In this document: positions 35,567-43,601 of the stretch, piece after piece
Layout of the letters: each line of letters begins with the position of its first letter
Position numbering within the stretch: position 1 is the first letter of the stretch
Made by a program: the position numbers and the translations under genes
Notes under the pieces: generated by a model
Database searches by the model: none
Told to the model about the DNA's origin: nothing
What the model saw: the letters and a program-made list of their open reading frames with translations, nothing else
Assembly (NCBI GenBank): GCA_937927415.1
Contig: CALBDS010000036.1
Coordinates: 1 to 64,000, forward strand
Source of the DNA: an uncultured Rhodospirillaceae bacterium
GTDB lineage: Bacteria > Pseudomonadota > Alphaproteobacteria > Azospirillales > Azospirillaceae
Length of the DNA stretch: 64,000 nt
Direction: 5' to 3'

Positions 35567-36496
35567 TCAGGACGCCATCAGTTCGCGCACATGGGCAGCG
35601 CAGGACGATGCCAGCGACCGAAGATTGTACCCTCCTTCCAGCACCGACACGATGCGCGCCCCGCAATGGGTGCGGGCCAGATCGCCCAGCTTGCGGGTGG
35701 CCCAGACGAAATCATCGTCGATCAGGTGCAGACCGGCCATGGGGTCGCGCGAATGGGCGTCGAATCCGGCCGAGATCATGATGAGGTCCGGCTTGAAATG
35801 GTCGATGGCCGGCAGCACCACATGGGTCATGACGTGGCGGAACTCCGGGCTTCCCGCCATAGCCGGAAGGGTGGCGTTGACGCAGTTGCCGTAATCGCCC
35901 TTTTCCCCCGGATCGCCGGTGCCGGGAAACAGCGGCGACTGGTGGGTGGAGCAATAGAGAAGATCGGGATCGTACTGGAAGATGTCCTGGGTGCCGTTGC
36001 CGTGATGGACGTCGAAATCCATCACCGCCACCCGCTGCAGGTTATGGACCGCCCGCGCGTGATAAGCCCCGACAGCGACGTTGTTGAACAGGCAAAAGCC
36101 CATGGCCTTGGTCCGTTCGGCATGGTGCCCCGGCGGGCGCACGGCGCAGAAGGCGTTGCGCGACCGGCCCGTCGCCACCGCATCCACCGCGGCGATCACC
36201 GCACCGGCGGCGTGCAGGGCGGCGTTCCACGATCCCGGCGATACCACCGTGTCGCCGTCAACGCCATGATGCCCGGATTCCGGGATCATGGCCCGCACCG
36301 CCTCGATATGCTCCATGGGGTGGGCGCGGGCGATCTGCTCCACCGTGGCGGGAGGCCCCTCCTGCCGGTCAAGCAGGAAGAAGTCTTCGGACTCCAACGC
36401 CGTCAGGACGGCTTTCAAACGGTCGGAGCATTCCGGATGCCCAAGTCCCGTGTCGTGCTCCAGGCACGCGGGATGGGTGAACAGCGTCGTCAGCAT
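35567..36496 (-). CDS. Histone deacetylase family protein (acetylpolyamine/acetoin amidohydrolase-like)
   Basis: A 309-residue zinc-dependent amidohydrolase of the arginase/deacetylase fold. Motifs: active-site His pair in RPPGHHAE, zinc ligands in DFDVHHGNGTQDIF, and SAGFDAHSRDPM. Bacterial members act on acetylated polyamines, acetoin-linked substrates or unknown small molecules, so the substrate is open. Confidence 0.9.
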   Translation of the reverse strand: MLTTLFTHPACLEHDTGLGHPECSDRLKAVLTALESEDFFLLDRQEGPPATVEQIARAHPMEHIEAVRAMIPESGHHGVDGDTVVSPGSWNAALHAAGAVIAAVDAVATGRSRNAFCAVRPPGHHAERTKAMGFCLFNNVAVGAYHARAVHNLQRVAVMDFDVHHGNGTQDIFQYDPDLLYCSTHQSPLFPGTGDPGEKGDYGNCVNATLPAMAGSPEFRHVMTHVVLPAIDHFKPDLIMISAGFDAHSRDPMAGLHLIDDDFVWATRKLGDLARTHCGARIVSVLEGGYNLRSLASSCAAHVRELMAS

Positions 36497-36639
36497 GTAT
36501 CGTCGTTATCGTTTGTTTTGTACGAGCATTTCCCGCGGTCATTCTTCCCCTTTCCCTTATAAAAGTACAGGAAGATTGCGGGTACGGATCGCCGCACGCC
36601 CCCCGGTTGCCATGCCGTCCGCAACCGGCTATCAGCCGA

Positions 36640-36867
36640 TCAGGTCAACCGTTCGATTTCCAGCACATGGACACCGTCGTCGCGGGTGTTCGCGGTCAGG
36701 CGGTTGCCGGTCGTTTCGCAAAAGGCGGCGAAATCCTTCGGGGCTGCCGGATCGGTCGCCTCCACCACCAGGACATCGCCGATGTTCAGGTTCCTCAACG
36801 CCTTGCGCGCCCGCAGCACCGGCAGGGGGCACAACAGCCCCTTGGCATCCAGGGTGTGTTCGGCCAT
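36640..36867 (-). CDS. Sulfurtransferase TusA family protein
   Basis: A 75-residue TusA-fold protein carrying the signature LDAKGLLCPLPVLRARKAL with the persulfide-bearing Cys followed by Pro-Leu-Pro. TusA-like proteins relay sulfane sulfur. It is divergent (277 bases) from a regulator with the cysteine arrangement of sulfide sensors, which suggests a sulfur-handling role. The start at MAEHTLD fits the family. Confidence 0.9.
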   Translation of the reverse strand: MAEHTLDAKGLLCPLPVLRARKALRNLNIGDVLVVEATDPAAPKDFAAFCETTGNRLTANTRDDGVHVLEIERLT

Positions 36868-36996
36868 GCCGCCGTCCTCTTTTCCGTCGGAAAACACGTA
36901 ATTAGTTTTACGGATGGTAAAGCGGCCCATCCGGGCAGACAATCCCGCAAAACACCTCCGTTCCAGCGGTTTGACGGGCACCGATCAGCCTTCCCT

Positions 36997-37014
36997 ATTA
37001 CGGAGATCCCTAAT
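36997..37014. promoter_or_regulatory. Candidate ArsR-type operator
   Basis: An 18-bp pseudo-palindrome, ATTACGGAGATCCCTAAT, with seven of nine base pairs symmetrical. It lies between the divergent TusA-like gene and the ArsR-family regulator gene, the expected position for autoregulation. The site assignment is an inference. Confidence 0.4.
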
Positions 37015-37144
37015 GGACAGAAGCCGGGGACTTTTCGTAACGCTATGGTAGCACCAGTTGATTGTGTGGTATGACCGCTTCCGGCCCGCCCCGATTATCC
37101 AACAGGATAAGAATGGGCGGCAACAGCACGATGAAAGCAGATCG

Positions 37145-37498
37145 ATGAAGATTGAGGATTTGCAGGCCAACGCGCGCAAGGCAAGCACTCTTCTGAAGGC
37201 CATGAGCAATGAACGCCGCCTTCTGATCCTGTGCTACCTGACAACGGGGGAGAAATCCGTCGGTGAGCTGGAAGGGTTGGTCGGTCTCAGTCAGTCGGCG
37301 CTGTCGCAGCATCTGGCGCGTCTGCGCCGGGACAAGCTGGTCCGCACCCGCCGCAGCGCCCAGAACATCTATTATTCTTTGAGCGGGGGAGAGGCGACGG
37401 CGGTCATGGGCACACTGCACGCCCTGTATTGCGAGAGCAAGACGGCGGGTGGTGGTGATGCCGACGAACAGCCCATTGCCGCAGCACCGTCCTGCTGA
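37145..37498 (+). CDS. ArsR family regulator, SqrR/BigR-like
   Basis: A 117-residue winged-helix protein. The recognition helix region is SQSALSQHLARLRRDKLVRTRR. Two cysteines lie at LLILCYL and LHALYCE, the positions of the redox dithiol pair in SqrR/BigR persulfide-sensing repressors. A third Cys ends the protein. The neighbouring TusA-like gene agrees with sulfide sensing. The start at MKIEDLQ is chosen; longer frames cross the promoter. Confidence 0.8.
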   Translation: MKIEDLQANARKASTLLKAMSNERRLLILCYLTTGEKSVGELEGLVGLSQSALSQHLARLRRDKLVRTRRSAQNIYYSLSGGEATAVMGTLHALYCESKTAGGGDADEQPIAAAPSC

Positions 37499-37536
37499 CG
37501 TCCCTTCTCGATGAGATCCGTCTGGCGACGGGGCGG

Positions 37537-37944
37537 TCACCGCCGCCCGGTCAGCCATCCTGGCAGAGCCGCCGCCGCCGCCAGCATCGCCCAGCCGGCG
37601 ATCAGCGATGACCCGCCCATGGGGGCGATATTGGCGATGGGAAGGGTCACCCCGAACGCCAGCGCATAAAGGCTGCCGCAGAACAACAGGCTTCCCCACA
37701 GGAACAGCCAGCCGGCCAACCGCACGGCGACGCGGGCCGCCCCCTCGGCCCGTCCGGCCAGCAGGGCCGCGGCCACCAGCGCCAGCCCGTGCCAAAGCTG
37801 GTATTCCCCGGCCAGCTTCATCCATGCCTGCGCCTGTTCCTGCCCGGCCCCGGTCAGGGCGTGGTTGGCGTAAGCCCCGGCAGCCACCGCCACGGCACCG
37901 CCCAGCCCGGCCATCACGATCCACAGACGCCCGATACCGTCCAT
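37537..37944 (-). CDS. DUF423 family membrane protein
   Basis: A 135-residue protein with four predicted membrane spans and the DUF423 hallmarks GAVAVAAGAYANHAL near the start and LYALAFG ... IAPMGGSSLIAGWAMLA near the end. The function is unknown. The start at MDGIGRL is used. It is divergent from the PAS-REC gene. Confidence 0.85.
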   Translation of the reverse strand: MDGIGRLWIVMAGLGGAVAVAAGAYANHALTGAGQEQAQAWMKLAGEYQLWHGLALVAAALLAGRAEGAARVAVRLAGWLFLWGSLLFCGSLYALAFGVTLPIANIAPMGGSSLIAGWAMLAAAAALPGWLTGRR

Positions 37945-38110
37945 CACCCGTTCTTCCTTTTCTGCCTTTTTGACCGGGGCCAGCATAACCGCCCCGGCAT
38001 CGCCTGTCGAACGGCGTCGCTCAGGCTTGCGGTTTGGCATTCAAATTGCTTTGACGGGACCGCCGTTTGATGGATGACGGAAGAGAGCGATCTTTTCCAG
38101 GTGTGATCCT

Positions 38111-38129
38111 CAAATTGCAGTGCAATTTG
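38111..38129. promoter_or_regulatory. Perfect 19-bp palindrome with a nearby half-site
   Basis: CAAATTGCA-G-TGCAATTTG is perfectly symmetrical, 28 bases before the chosen start of the PAS-REC gene. The half-site CAAATTGC recurs at 38042-38049. The position suits an operator controlling the divergent DUF423 and PAS-REC genes. Confidence 0.5.
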
Positions 38130-38156
38130 CGAATGCGCGAAGGCCGAGCAAGCACC

Positions 38157-39929
38157 ATGCATATTCTCCTGCGCAATGCAGAGGATCAGATCCATCTTTC
38201 GGGCGGCGTCAGCCATCCGACCTTGGCAAGCTGGGTGTTCGACCTGGACCATTTTCGTATGGTGGAGGCCAACCCGGAGGCCGTCCGTTTCTGGGAAGCG
38301 GATTGCCGGGAAGAGCTGCTGCAGCGCAACTTCACAGATGTCAGCAGCGCCACCCGCGCCCGTCTGCTGGAAATGGGCGAGATGCTGCGCCGCGGGCTGG
38401 TGGTCTATGACCTGTGGACCTTATATCCGCGCGGTCGCCCGAAGACCATCCAATGCGAATGCCGCGCCGAGACGCTGCCGGATGGGCGCACGGCCATGCG
38501 TGTCACCGCCGCCGCCGCTCCGCCCCAGGTGGATCTGGGGCTTGAGGCACTGCGCTGGACGGAGGCGTTCCGCCAGACCCCCATGGTCGTTTCCGTTTAC
38601 ACCCAGGCCGGCGAGTGCCTGATCCAGAACCCCGCCGCCATTCTGACCCTTGGCATCAAGCCGCCGTTGCTGGAGCATGTGCGGGACCGGGCCGCGGCAA
38701 AAGCGGCGCTGGCGTCTCTGCCCGACAGCGAAACCATCTGTCTGACCGCCGAAGTCCAAACCCAGCGCGGCGTGCGCCACCATGATCTGTACCTGCGCAG
38801 CACCCTGGACCCGGCCACCGGCAACCCGGTGGTTCTGGTGCAGGAAATCGACGTGACCGAGCGCGAGGACGCCCGCCGCCGACTGGAAAGGAGCGAGGCG
38901 CTTCTGTCGGGGATCCTCACCTGCTCCACCGAAGGCGTGATGGCTTTTGTTCCCGTACGGGACATGGATGATGGGGCGGGAACCGGGCCGATCCGCGACT
39001 TCGAATGCCGTCTGGCCAATCCCGCCGCCGAGCGTCTGGTGGGGCAGGACCATCAAAGCCTGATCGGCCGGCACCTGTCGGCCATGCTGAATGAAACGGA
39101 CGCCCCCGGCGGCGTTCTGGACCGGTGTCGCACCGTGGTTGAAACCGGAAGGCGGCTGGAAACCGCCCATATCCTCCGCCGGAGCGGGGGAAGCGAGTGC
39201 CGGGTGATGCTGACCGCCCAGCGGCTCAACGACGGCATTACCATCAGCCTTTCGGTGCTGCCCCCCCTGCCCTGCCCGGTTCCCGATACCGATAGCGTCA
39301 AGCCGGCGGCCATCCTGCGGGGCCTGCTGGACCGGCTTGCCGTCAGCGGGGGATTGACCGCGGAGCAGGCCACCCTTGTGGCCGAGGCCCAGCAGGCCGC
39401 AGCCCTTGTGCTGGAACAGGCGAAGGGATCCGCCGTCTGTTCCGTCTGTCTTCAGCCCTGCGCCCCATCGATGGTCCCCGCTGCCGACGCGGCGGAGATG
39501 CACACCAGCCGTTTGGAACGGCTTTCCGTTTGGGCGCAGAGCCGGGGCGGGCGCGTGCTGGTGGTGGATGACAGCCCGACCAACCGGATGGTCACCGGCG
39601 CGGTTCTGGGCAAGGCCGGGTTCCATGTGCAACTGGCGGCAAGCGGTGAAGAGGCCGTCCGCATGGTTGCCGAAGCCGAGGATCTTCCCGAAGCGGTGCT
39701 GATGGACATCGCCATGCCCGATATGGACGGGGTGGCCGCCACCACCGCCATCCGTGCCCTCCCCGGTCGCCGGGGGCGGATCCCCATCATCGCCATGACC
39801 GCCCATGCGTTCCCGGAAGACCGGGACCTGTGCCTGAAATCGGGGCTGGACGATTATCTGTCCAAGCCGGTGGCCAAGGTGGATCTTCTGGCAGCCCTGG
39901 AACGCTGGCTTACTCCGGTGATGCCGTAG
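38157..39929 (+). CDS. Multi-PAS protein with C-terminal receiver domain, no kinase
   Basis: A 590-residue soluble protein. Three PAS-like segments are visible (about residues 25-130, 140-250 and 255-380, the second ending in the PAS-C phrase LVQEIDVTERED). A Cys-rich helical linker (CSVCLQPC) follows, and then a receiver domain (VLVVDDSPTNRM; phospho-Asp in LMDIAMPDMDG; Lys in YLSKPV). No H-box or GHKL ATPase is present, so it cannot autophosphorylate and probably takes phosphate from another kinase. ATG 38157 is preferred because the palindrome lies before it; an ATG at 38067 exists. Confidence 0.8.
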   Translation: MHILLRNAEDQIHLSGGVSHPTLASWVFDLDHFRMVEANPEAVRFWEADCREELLQRNFTDVSSATRARLLEMGEMLRRGLVVYDLWTLYPRGRPKTIQCECRAETLPDGRTAMRVTAAAAPPQVDLGLEALRWTEAFRQTPMVVSVYTQAGECLIQNPAAILTLGIKPPLLEHVRDRAAAKAALASLPDSETICLTAEVQTQRGVRHHDLYLRSTLDPATGNPVVLVQEIDVTEREDARRRLERSEALLSGILTCSTEGVMAFVPVRDMDDGAGTGPIRDFECRLANPAAERLVGQDHQSLIGRHLSAMLNETDAPGGVLDRCRTVVETGRRLETAHILRRSGGSECRVMLTAQRLNDGITISLSVLPPLPCPVPDTDSVKPAAILRGLLDRLAVSGGLTAEQATLVAEAQQAAALVLEQAKGSAVCSVCLQPCAPSMVPAADAAEMHTSRLERLSVWAQSRGGRVLVVDDSPTNRMVTGAVLGKAGFHVQLAASGEEAVRMVAEAEDLPEAVLMDIAMPDMDGVAATTAIRALPGRRGRIPIIAMTAHAFPEDRDLCLKSGLDDYLSKPVAKVDLLAALERWLTPVMP

Positions 39930-40869
39930 AAGAGGTGCGGGCCAGACGCATCACCGGCGCCGGCAAGGCGGTGTCCCAATAAGGTTCAGGCCCGAAGCGT
40001 GCCGCCAGGAACGACACGAAGGCCCGGACCTTGGACGACAGGTGCCGGTTCTGTGGATAAACCGCATAGACCGCCGATTCCGATACATAGCAGTCGAACA
40101 GCAGGCAGTGCAGGGTGCCCGCTTCCAGGGCTTGACCGCACATGAAGGTGGGCAGCACAGCGATCCCCTGCCCCGCCATGGCCGCAGCCATCAGCAGGTC
40201 GCCGTTGTTGGCGCGCAAGGGTCCCGCCACCCGCACCGATTTCACCTCGTTGCCCACACGGAACTGCCATTGTTCGGCCGCCGGTGTGTTGGTGTAGAGC
40301 AGGCAACGGTGACGGGCGAGATCCTCAGGCGTTTCCGGCACCCCTTCCCGCTCCAGATACGCGGGGCTGGCAACCAGAACCCGCCGTGACGGGGCCAGCC
40401 GGCGGGCGATGAGCGAGCTGTCGCGCAGCCGCCCGATGCGCACCGCCATGTCGAACCCCTCGTCCACCAGATCCACATAACGGTCGTTCAGTTCCACGTC
40501 GATCTCGATGGCCGGGTGCTGGGCCATGAAGTCGGTGATGGCTGGGGCCAAATGCTGGGTCCCGAACGACAGCGGTGCGGCCAGCTTCAACCGCCCGCGC
40601 GGTGCCGCCTGAAGATCGGAGGCCGCCTGTTCCGCCTCCTCCAGATCGGCCAGGATGCGCTGGCAGCGGTCATAAAAGGCCTGCCCCACCTCGGTCAGGC
40701 TCAGCCGGCGGGTGGTGCGGTTCAACAGGCGGGCGCCCAGACGGTTTTCCAGATCCGCCACCCGCCGCGACACCACCGATTTCGACAGGTTCAGGCGGTC
40801 GGCGGCGGCGGTGAAGCTGCGCGCGTCCACCACCTTGATGAAAGCCAGCATGTCGTCGAGACGGTCCAT
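39910..40869 (-). CDS. LysR family transcriptional regulator
   Basis: A 319-residue regulator: an N-terminal winged helix-turn-helix (residues 1-60, SFTAAADRLNLSKSVVSRRVADLENRLGARLL) and a periplasmic-binding-like effector domain (about 90-300). It is divergent from wrbA (131 bases), so it likely controls the quinone-stress cluster. The 3-prime end overlaps the PAS-REC gene by 20 bases. Confidence 0.92.
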   Translation of the reverse strand: MDRLDDMLAFIKVVDARSFTAAADRLNLSKSVVSRRVADLENRLGARLLNRTTRRLSLTEVGQAFYDRCQRILADLEEAEQAASDLQAAPRGRLKLAAPLSFGTQHLAPAITDFMAQHPAIEIDVELNDRYVDLVDEGFDMAVRIGRLRDSSLIARRLAPSRRVLVASPAYLEREGVPETPEDLARHRCLLYTNTPAAEQWQFRVGNEVKSVRVAGPLRANNGDLLMAAAMAGQGIAVLPTFMCGQALEAGTLHCLLFDCYVSESAVYAVYPQNRHLSSKVRAFVSFLAARFGPEPYWDTALPAPVMRLARTSSTASPE

Positions 40870-41000
40870 GGGACTGTTCCGCTACGGAGAACAATGAAAT
40901 GCCACCCTGCCGGATTACCGGGACGCCTTCAATGCATTACTTCTAGGGTCATCAACCGGCGGCACCCGCCGCCGCAACCCAAACCGAAAGGGGAACAGGG

Positions 41001-41600
41001 ATGGCCAAGGTTCTGGTGCTGTATTACAGCAGCTATGGTCACATCGCGTCGATGGCGCAGGCGGTTGCCGAAGGCGCGGCGGCGGTGCCGGGCACCGAGG
41101 TCACGGTCAGGCGCGTGCCCGAAACCGTACCGGAAGAGATCCGCGTCAAAGCCCATTTCAAGGACGACCCCACCCCGGTCGCCACGGTGGACGAACTGCC
41201 CGGTTACGACGCCATCATCATCGGCACCCCCACCCGTTACGGGAACATGGCGGCGCAGATGAAGAACTTCATCGACCAGACCGGCGGGCTGTGGGCGCGC
41301 GGTGCGCTGAACGGCAAGGTGGGTAGCGTCTTTACCTCCACCGCCAGCCAGCACGGCGGCCAGGAAAGCACCATCCTCAGCACCCACACCGTCCTTCTGC
41401 ACCTGGGAATGGTGGTGGTCGGCCTTCCCTACTCCTTCCAGGGCCAGCTTGGCGTGGACGAAGTGAAGGGCGGCTCGCCCTATGGTGCCTCCACCATCGC
41501 CGACGGCGATGGTTCGCGCCAGCCCTCGGCGGTGGAACTGGACGGCGCCCGTTTCCAGGGCCGCCATGTGGCGGAAATCGCGGCCAAGCTGACCGCCTGA
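41001..41600 (+). CDS. wrbA: NAD(P)H:quinone oxidoreductase WrbA
   Basis: A 199-residue flavodoxin-like FMN enzyme that reduces quinones by two electrons. The FMN phosphate loop is YYSSYGHIASMAQ, and GTPTRYGNMAAQMKNFIDQTGGLW and SQHGGQEST are the typical WrbA motifs. A good site (GGGGAACAGGG) precedes the ATG. It is first in a three-gene cluster. Confidence 0.95.
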   Translation: MAKVLVLYYSSYGHIASMAQAVAEGAAAVPGTEVTVRRVPETVPEEIRVKAHFKDDPTPVATVDELPGYDAIIIGTPTRYGNMAAQMKNFIDQTGGLWARGALNGKVGSVFTSTASQHGGQESTILSTHTVLLHLGMVVVGLPYSFQGQLGVDEVKGGSPYGASTIADGDGSRQPSAVELDGARFQGRHVAEIAAKLTA

Positions 41601-41639
41601 TCCTTTTTTAGCTTCTTCCTGGATGAAAGGAGGCTCCCG

Positions 41640-42590
41640 ATGGGCTTGCTGATTGACGGACGGTGGCATGACCGCTGGTACGACACTGCGTCCACCGGGG
41701 GCGCCTTTGTCCGGCCCGACACCCAGTTCCGCGACCGGGTATCCGACGACGGTTCGACGCCGTTTCCGGCGGAAGCCGGACGCTATCATCTTTATGTCTC
41801 CTACGCCTGCCCGTGGGCGCACCGTACGCTGATCGCCCGTGCGCTGAAAAAGCTGGAAGACGTGATTTCGGTGACCGTGGTCGATCCGCTGATGCGTGAG
41901 CACGGCTGGTCCATCCCCGACGGCGCCGATCCGGTGAACAACGCCCGTTTCCTGCACGAGGTCTACACGCGGGCCGAGCCGGACTACACGGGCCGGGTAA
42001 CGGTGCCGGTGCTGTGGGACAAGGAAAACGGCACCATCGTCAGCAATGAATCCGCCGACATCCTGCGGATGCTCAACAGCGCCTTCAACGCCTTCGGCGA
42101 TGCCTCGGTCGATCTTTATCCCGAAGACCTGCGGGGGGAGATCGACGAGCTCAACGCCTTTGTTTACGACCGGGTGAACAACGGCGTTTACAAGGCCGGC
42201 TTCGCCACCGCCCAGGACAAGTACGAAGCCGCCTTCGATGCTCTGTTCGCCGCTCTGGACGAGTTGGATGCCCGTCTGGAAACCCGGCGCTATCTGTTGG
42301 GGGACCGGATCACCGAGGCGGATTGGCGGTTCTTCACCACGCTGGTGCGGTTCGACGCGGTGTATGTGGGGCATTTCAAATGCAACCTGCGGCGGATCGC
42401 CGATTACCCCAACCTGTCGGGGTATCTGCGCGACCTGTATCAGGTGCCGGGGATCGCCGGAACCGTCCATTTCGACCACATCAAGCGGCATTATTACGCC
42501 AGCCACACCCAGATCAACCCCACGGCCATCGTGCCCAAGGGACCGGCGCTCGATCTCGACGCCCCCCATGGCCGCGGCCGCCTCGGGTAA
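41640..42590 (+). CDS. Glutathionyl-hydroquinone reductase (xi-class GST)
   Basis: A 316-residue glutathione transferase of the YqjG/ECM4 type that removes glutathione from glutathionyl-hydroquinones. The catalytic Cys57 lies in YACPWAHR, and the C-terminal helical domain has the family phrase RFDAVYVGHFKCNLRRI. A very strong Shine-Dalgarno (AAAGGAGG) precedes the ATG. It lies 39 bases after wrbA. Confidence 0.93.
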   Translation: MGLLIDGRWHDRWYDTASTGGAFVRPDTQFRDRVSDDGSTPFPAEAGRYHLYVSYACPWAHRTLIARALKKLEDVISVTVVDPLMREHGWSIPDGADPVNNARFLHEVYTRAEPDYTGRVTVPVLWDKENGTIVSNESADILRMLNSAFNAFGDASVDLYPEDLRGEIDELNAFVYDRVNNGVYKAGFATAQDKYEAAFDALFAALDELDARLETRRYLLGDRITEADWRFFTTLVRFDAVYVGHFKCNLRRIADYPNLSGYLRDLYQVPGIAGTVHFDHIKRHYYASHTQINPTAIVPKGPALDLDAPHGRGRLG

Positions 42591-42602
42591 GGAACCCCAT
42601 CG

Positions 42603-43310
42603 ATGATCGAGCTTCGTCCTTTCGCCGGCCTTGGCCGTTTCGATGCCGATTGGCTGAAGGCCCGCTATCACTTCAGCTTTTCCGAGTATCACGACCCCGC
42701 GCGCATGGGGGTGGGGATGCTGCGGGTGTGGAACGACGACACCATCCAGCCCGGCACCGGCTTTCCGCCCCATCCGCACCGCGACATGGAGATCATCACC
42801 TATGTCCGCGAGGGCGCCATCACCCACGAGGATCATCTGGGCAACCGCGGGCGTACCGAAGCCGGTGATGTGCAGGTGATGTCCGCCGGGTCCGGCATCG
42901 TTCACGCCGAATACAATCTGGAAGCGGAACCGGCGCTGATCTATCAGATCTGGATCCGCACCGACGCCCGCGGCCACACCCCGCGCTGGGCCAACCGCCA
43001 ATTCCCCAAGGGCGAACGGGCCGGGCAACTGGTCGCCCTGGCATCGGGCCGCCCGGAGGACAAGGACAGCGGCGCCCTGCACATCAACCAGAACGCCGCC
43101 GTGCTGGGGGCGACCGTGAAAGCCGGCCAGACCATTGTCCACACGATGGCGCCGGGCCGTTGCGGCTATCTGGCCGTCGCCAAGGGGGCGATTACCCTCA
43201 ACGGCCAGCCGATGGGCTTGCGCGACGGTGCTGCGATCGAGGGTGAATCCGCTCTGACGATCACGGCGGTGGAGGATGCCGAAATCCTGCTGGTGGACAC
43301 GGTGGCATAA
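42603..43310 (+). CDS. Pirin family protein (quercetinase-like cupin)
   Basis: A 235-residue bicupin of the pirin/YhhW type. The metal-binding cupin motif is PPHPHRDMEIITYVREGAITHED, with a later His in SGIVHAEYN. Bacterial YhhW oxidises quercetin in vitro. It lies 12 bases after the hydroquinone reductase gene, consistent with an aromatic/quinone detoxification operon. Confidence 0.9.
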   Translation: MIELRPFAGLGRFDADWLKARYHFSFSEYHDPARMGVGMLRVWNDDTIQPGTGFPPHPHRDMEIITYVREGAITHEDHLGNRGRTEAGDVQVMSAGSGIVHAEYNLEAEPALIYQIWIRTDARGHTPRWANRQFPKGERAGQLVALASGRPEDKDSGALHINQNAAVLGATVKAGQTIVHTMAPGRCGYLAVAKGAITLNGQPMGLRDGAAIEGESALTITAVEDAEILLVDTVA

Positions 43311-43325
43311 GACAGGTTGCGATTT

Positions 43326-43364
43326 TCTCCCCGGAAATACGATGGCATTGCCTTTCCGGGGAGA
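43326..43364 (+). terminator. 12-bp perfect inverted repeat after the pirin gene
   Basis: TCTCCCCGGAAA (43326-43337) pairs with TTTCCGGGGAGA (43353-43364) over a 15-base spacer. It probably ends the wrbA-GST-pirin transcript before tRNA-Gln, although the following bases are only weakly T-rich. Confidence 0.6.
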
Positions 43365-43422
43365 CGTCATTTCGGTATTGCATCGCCCCGTCGTTCTGAT
43401 TATGGTGCCGCACCTCAAGCGT

Positions 43423-43497
43423 TGGGGCGTCGCCAAGCGGTAAGGCAGCGGTTTTTGGTACCGCCATTCCCAGGTTCGAATCCTGGCGCCCCAGCCA
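43423..43497 (+). tRNA. tRNA-Gln (anticodon TTG)
   Basis: A 75-base cloverleaf with encoded CCA. The acceptor arms are TGGGGCG and CGCCCCA, the anticodon stem GCGGT/ACCGC and the loop TTTTGGT with anticodon TTG at 43455-43457. The T-arm is intact. Its 3-prime end is the insertion site of the genomic island that follows. Confidence 0.96.
43478..43497. repeat. attL: island left attachment site
   Basis: The last 20 bases of tRNA-Gln, beginning GAATCCTGG and ending with CCAGCCA, identical to 56067-56086. It covers the 3-prime T-arm and acceptor strand, the usual crossover region for tyrosine integrases. Confidence 0.9.
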
Positions 43498-43601
43498 ACT
43501 TTCCTCCAAGACACTGATGGCGTTGCGGTTCGTCGCCCCAAAAAGGGGCACGGACCCCGCTTGCTCCAATCGGCTGCTACAGTCGAACTGGAGCGGACTC
43601 C

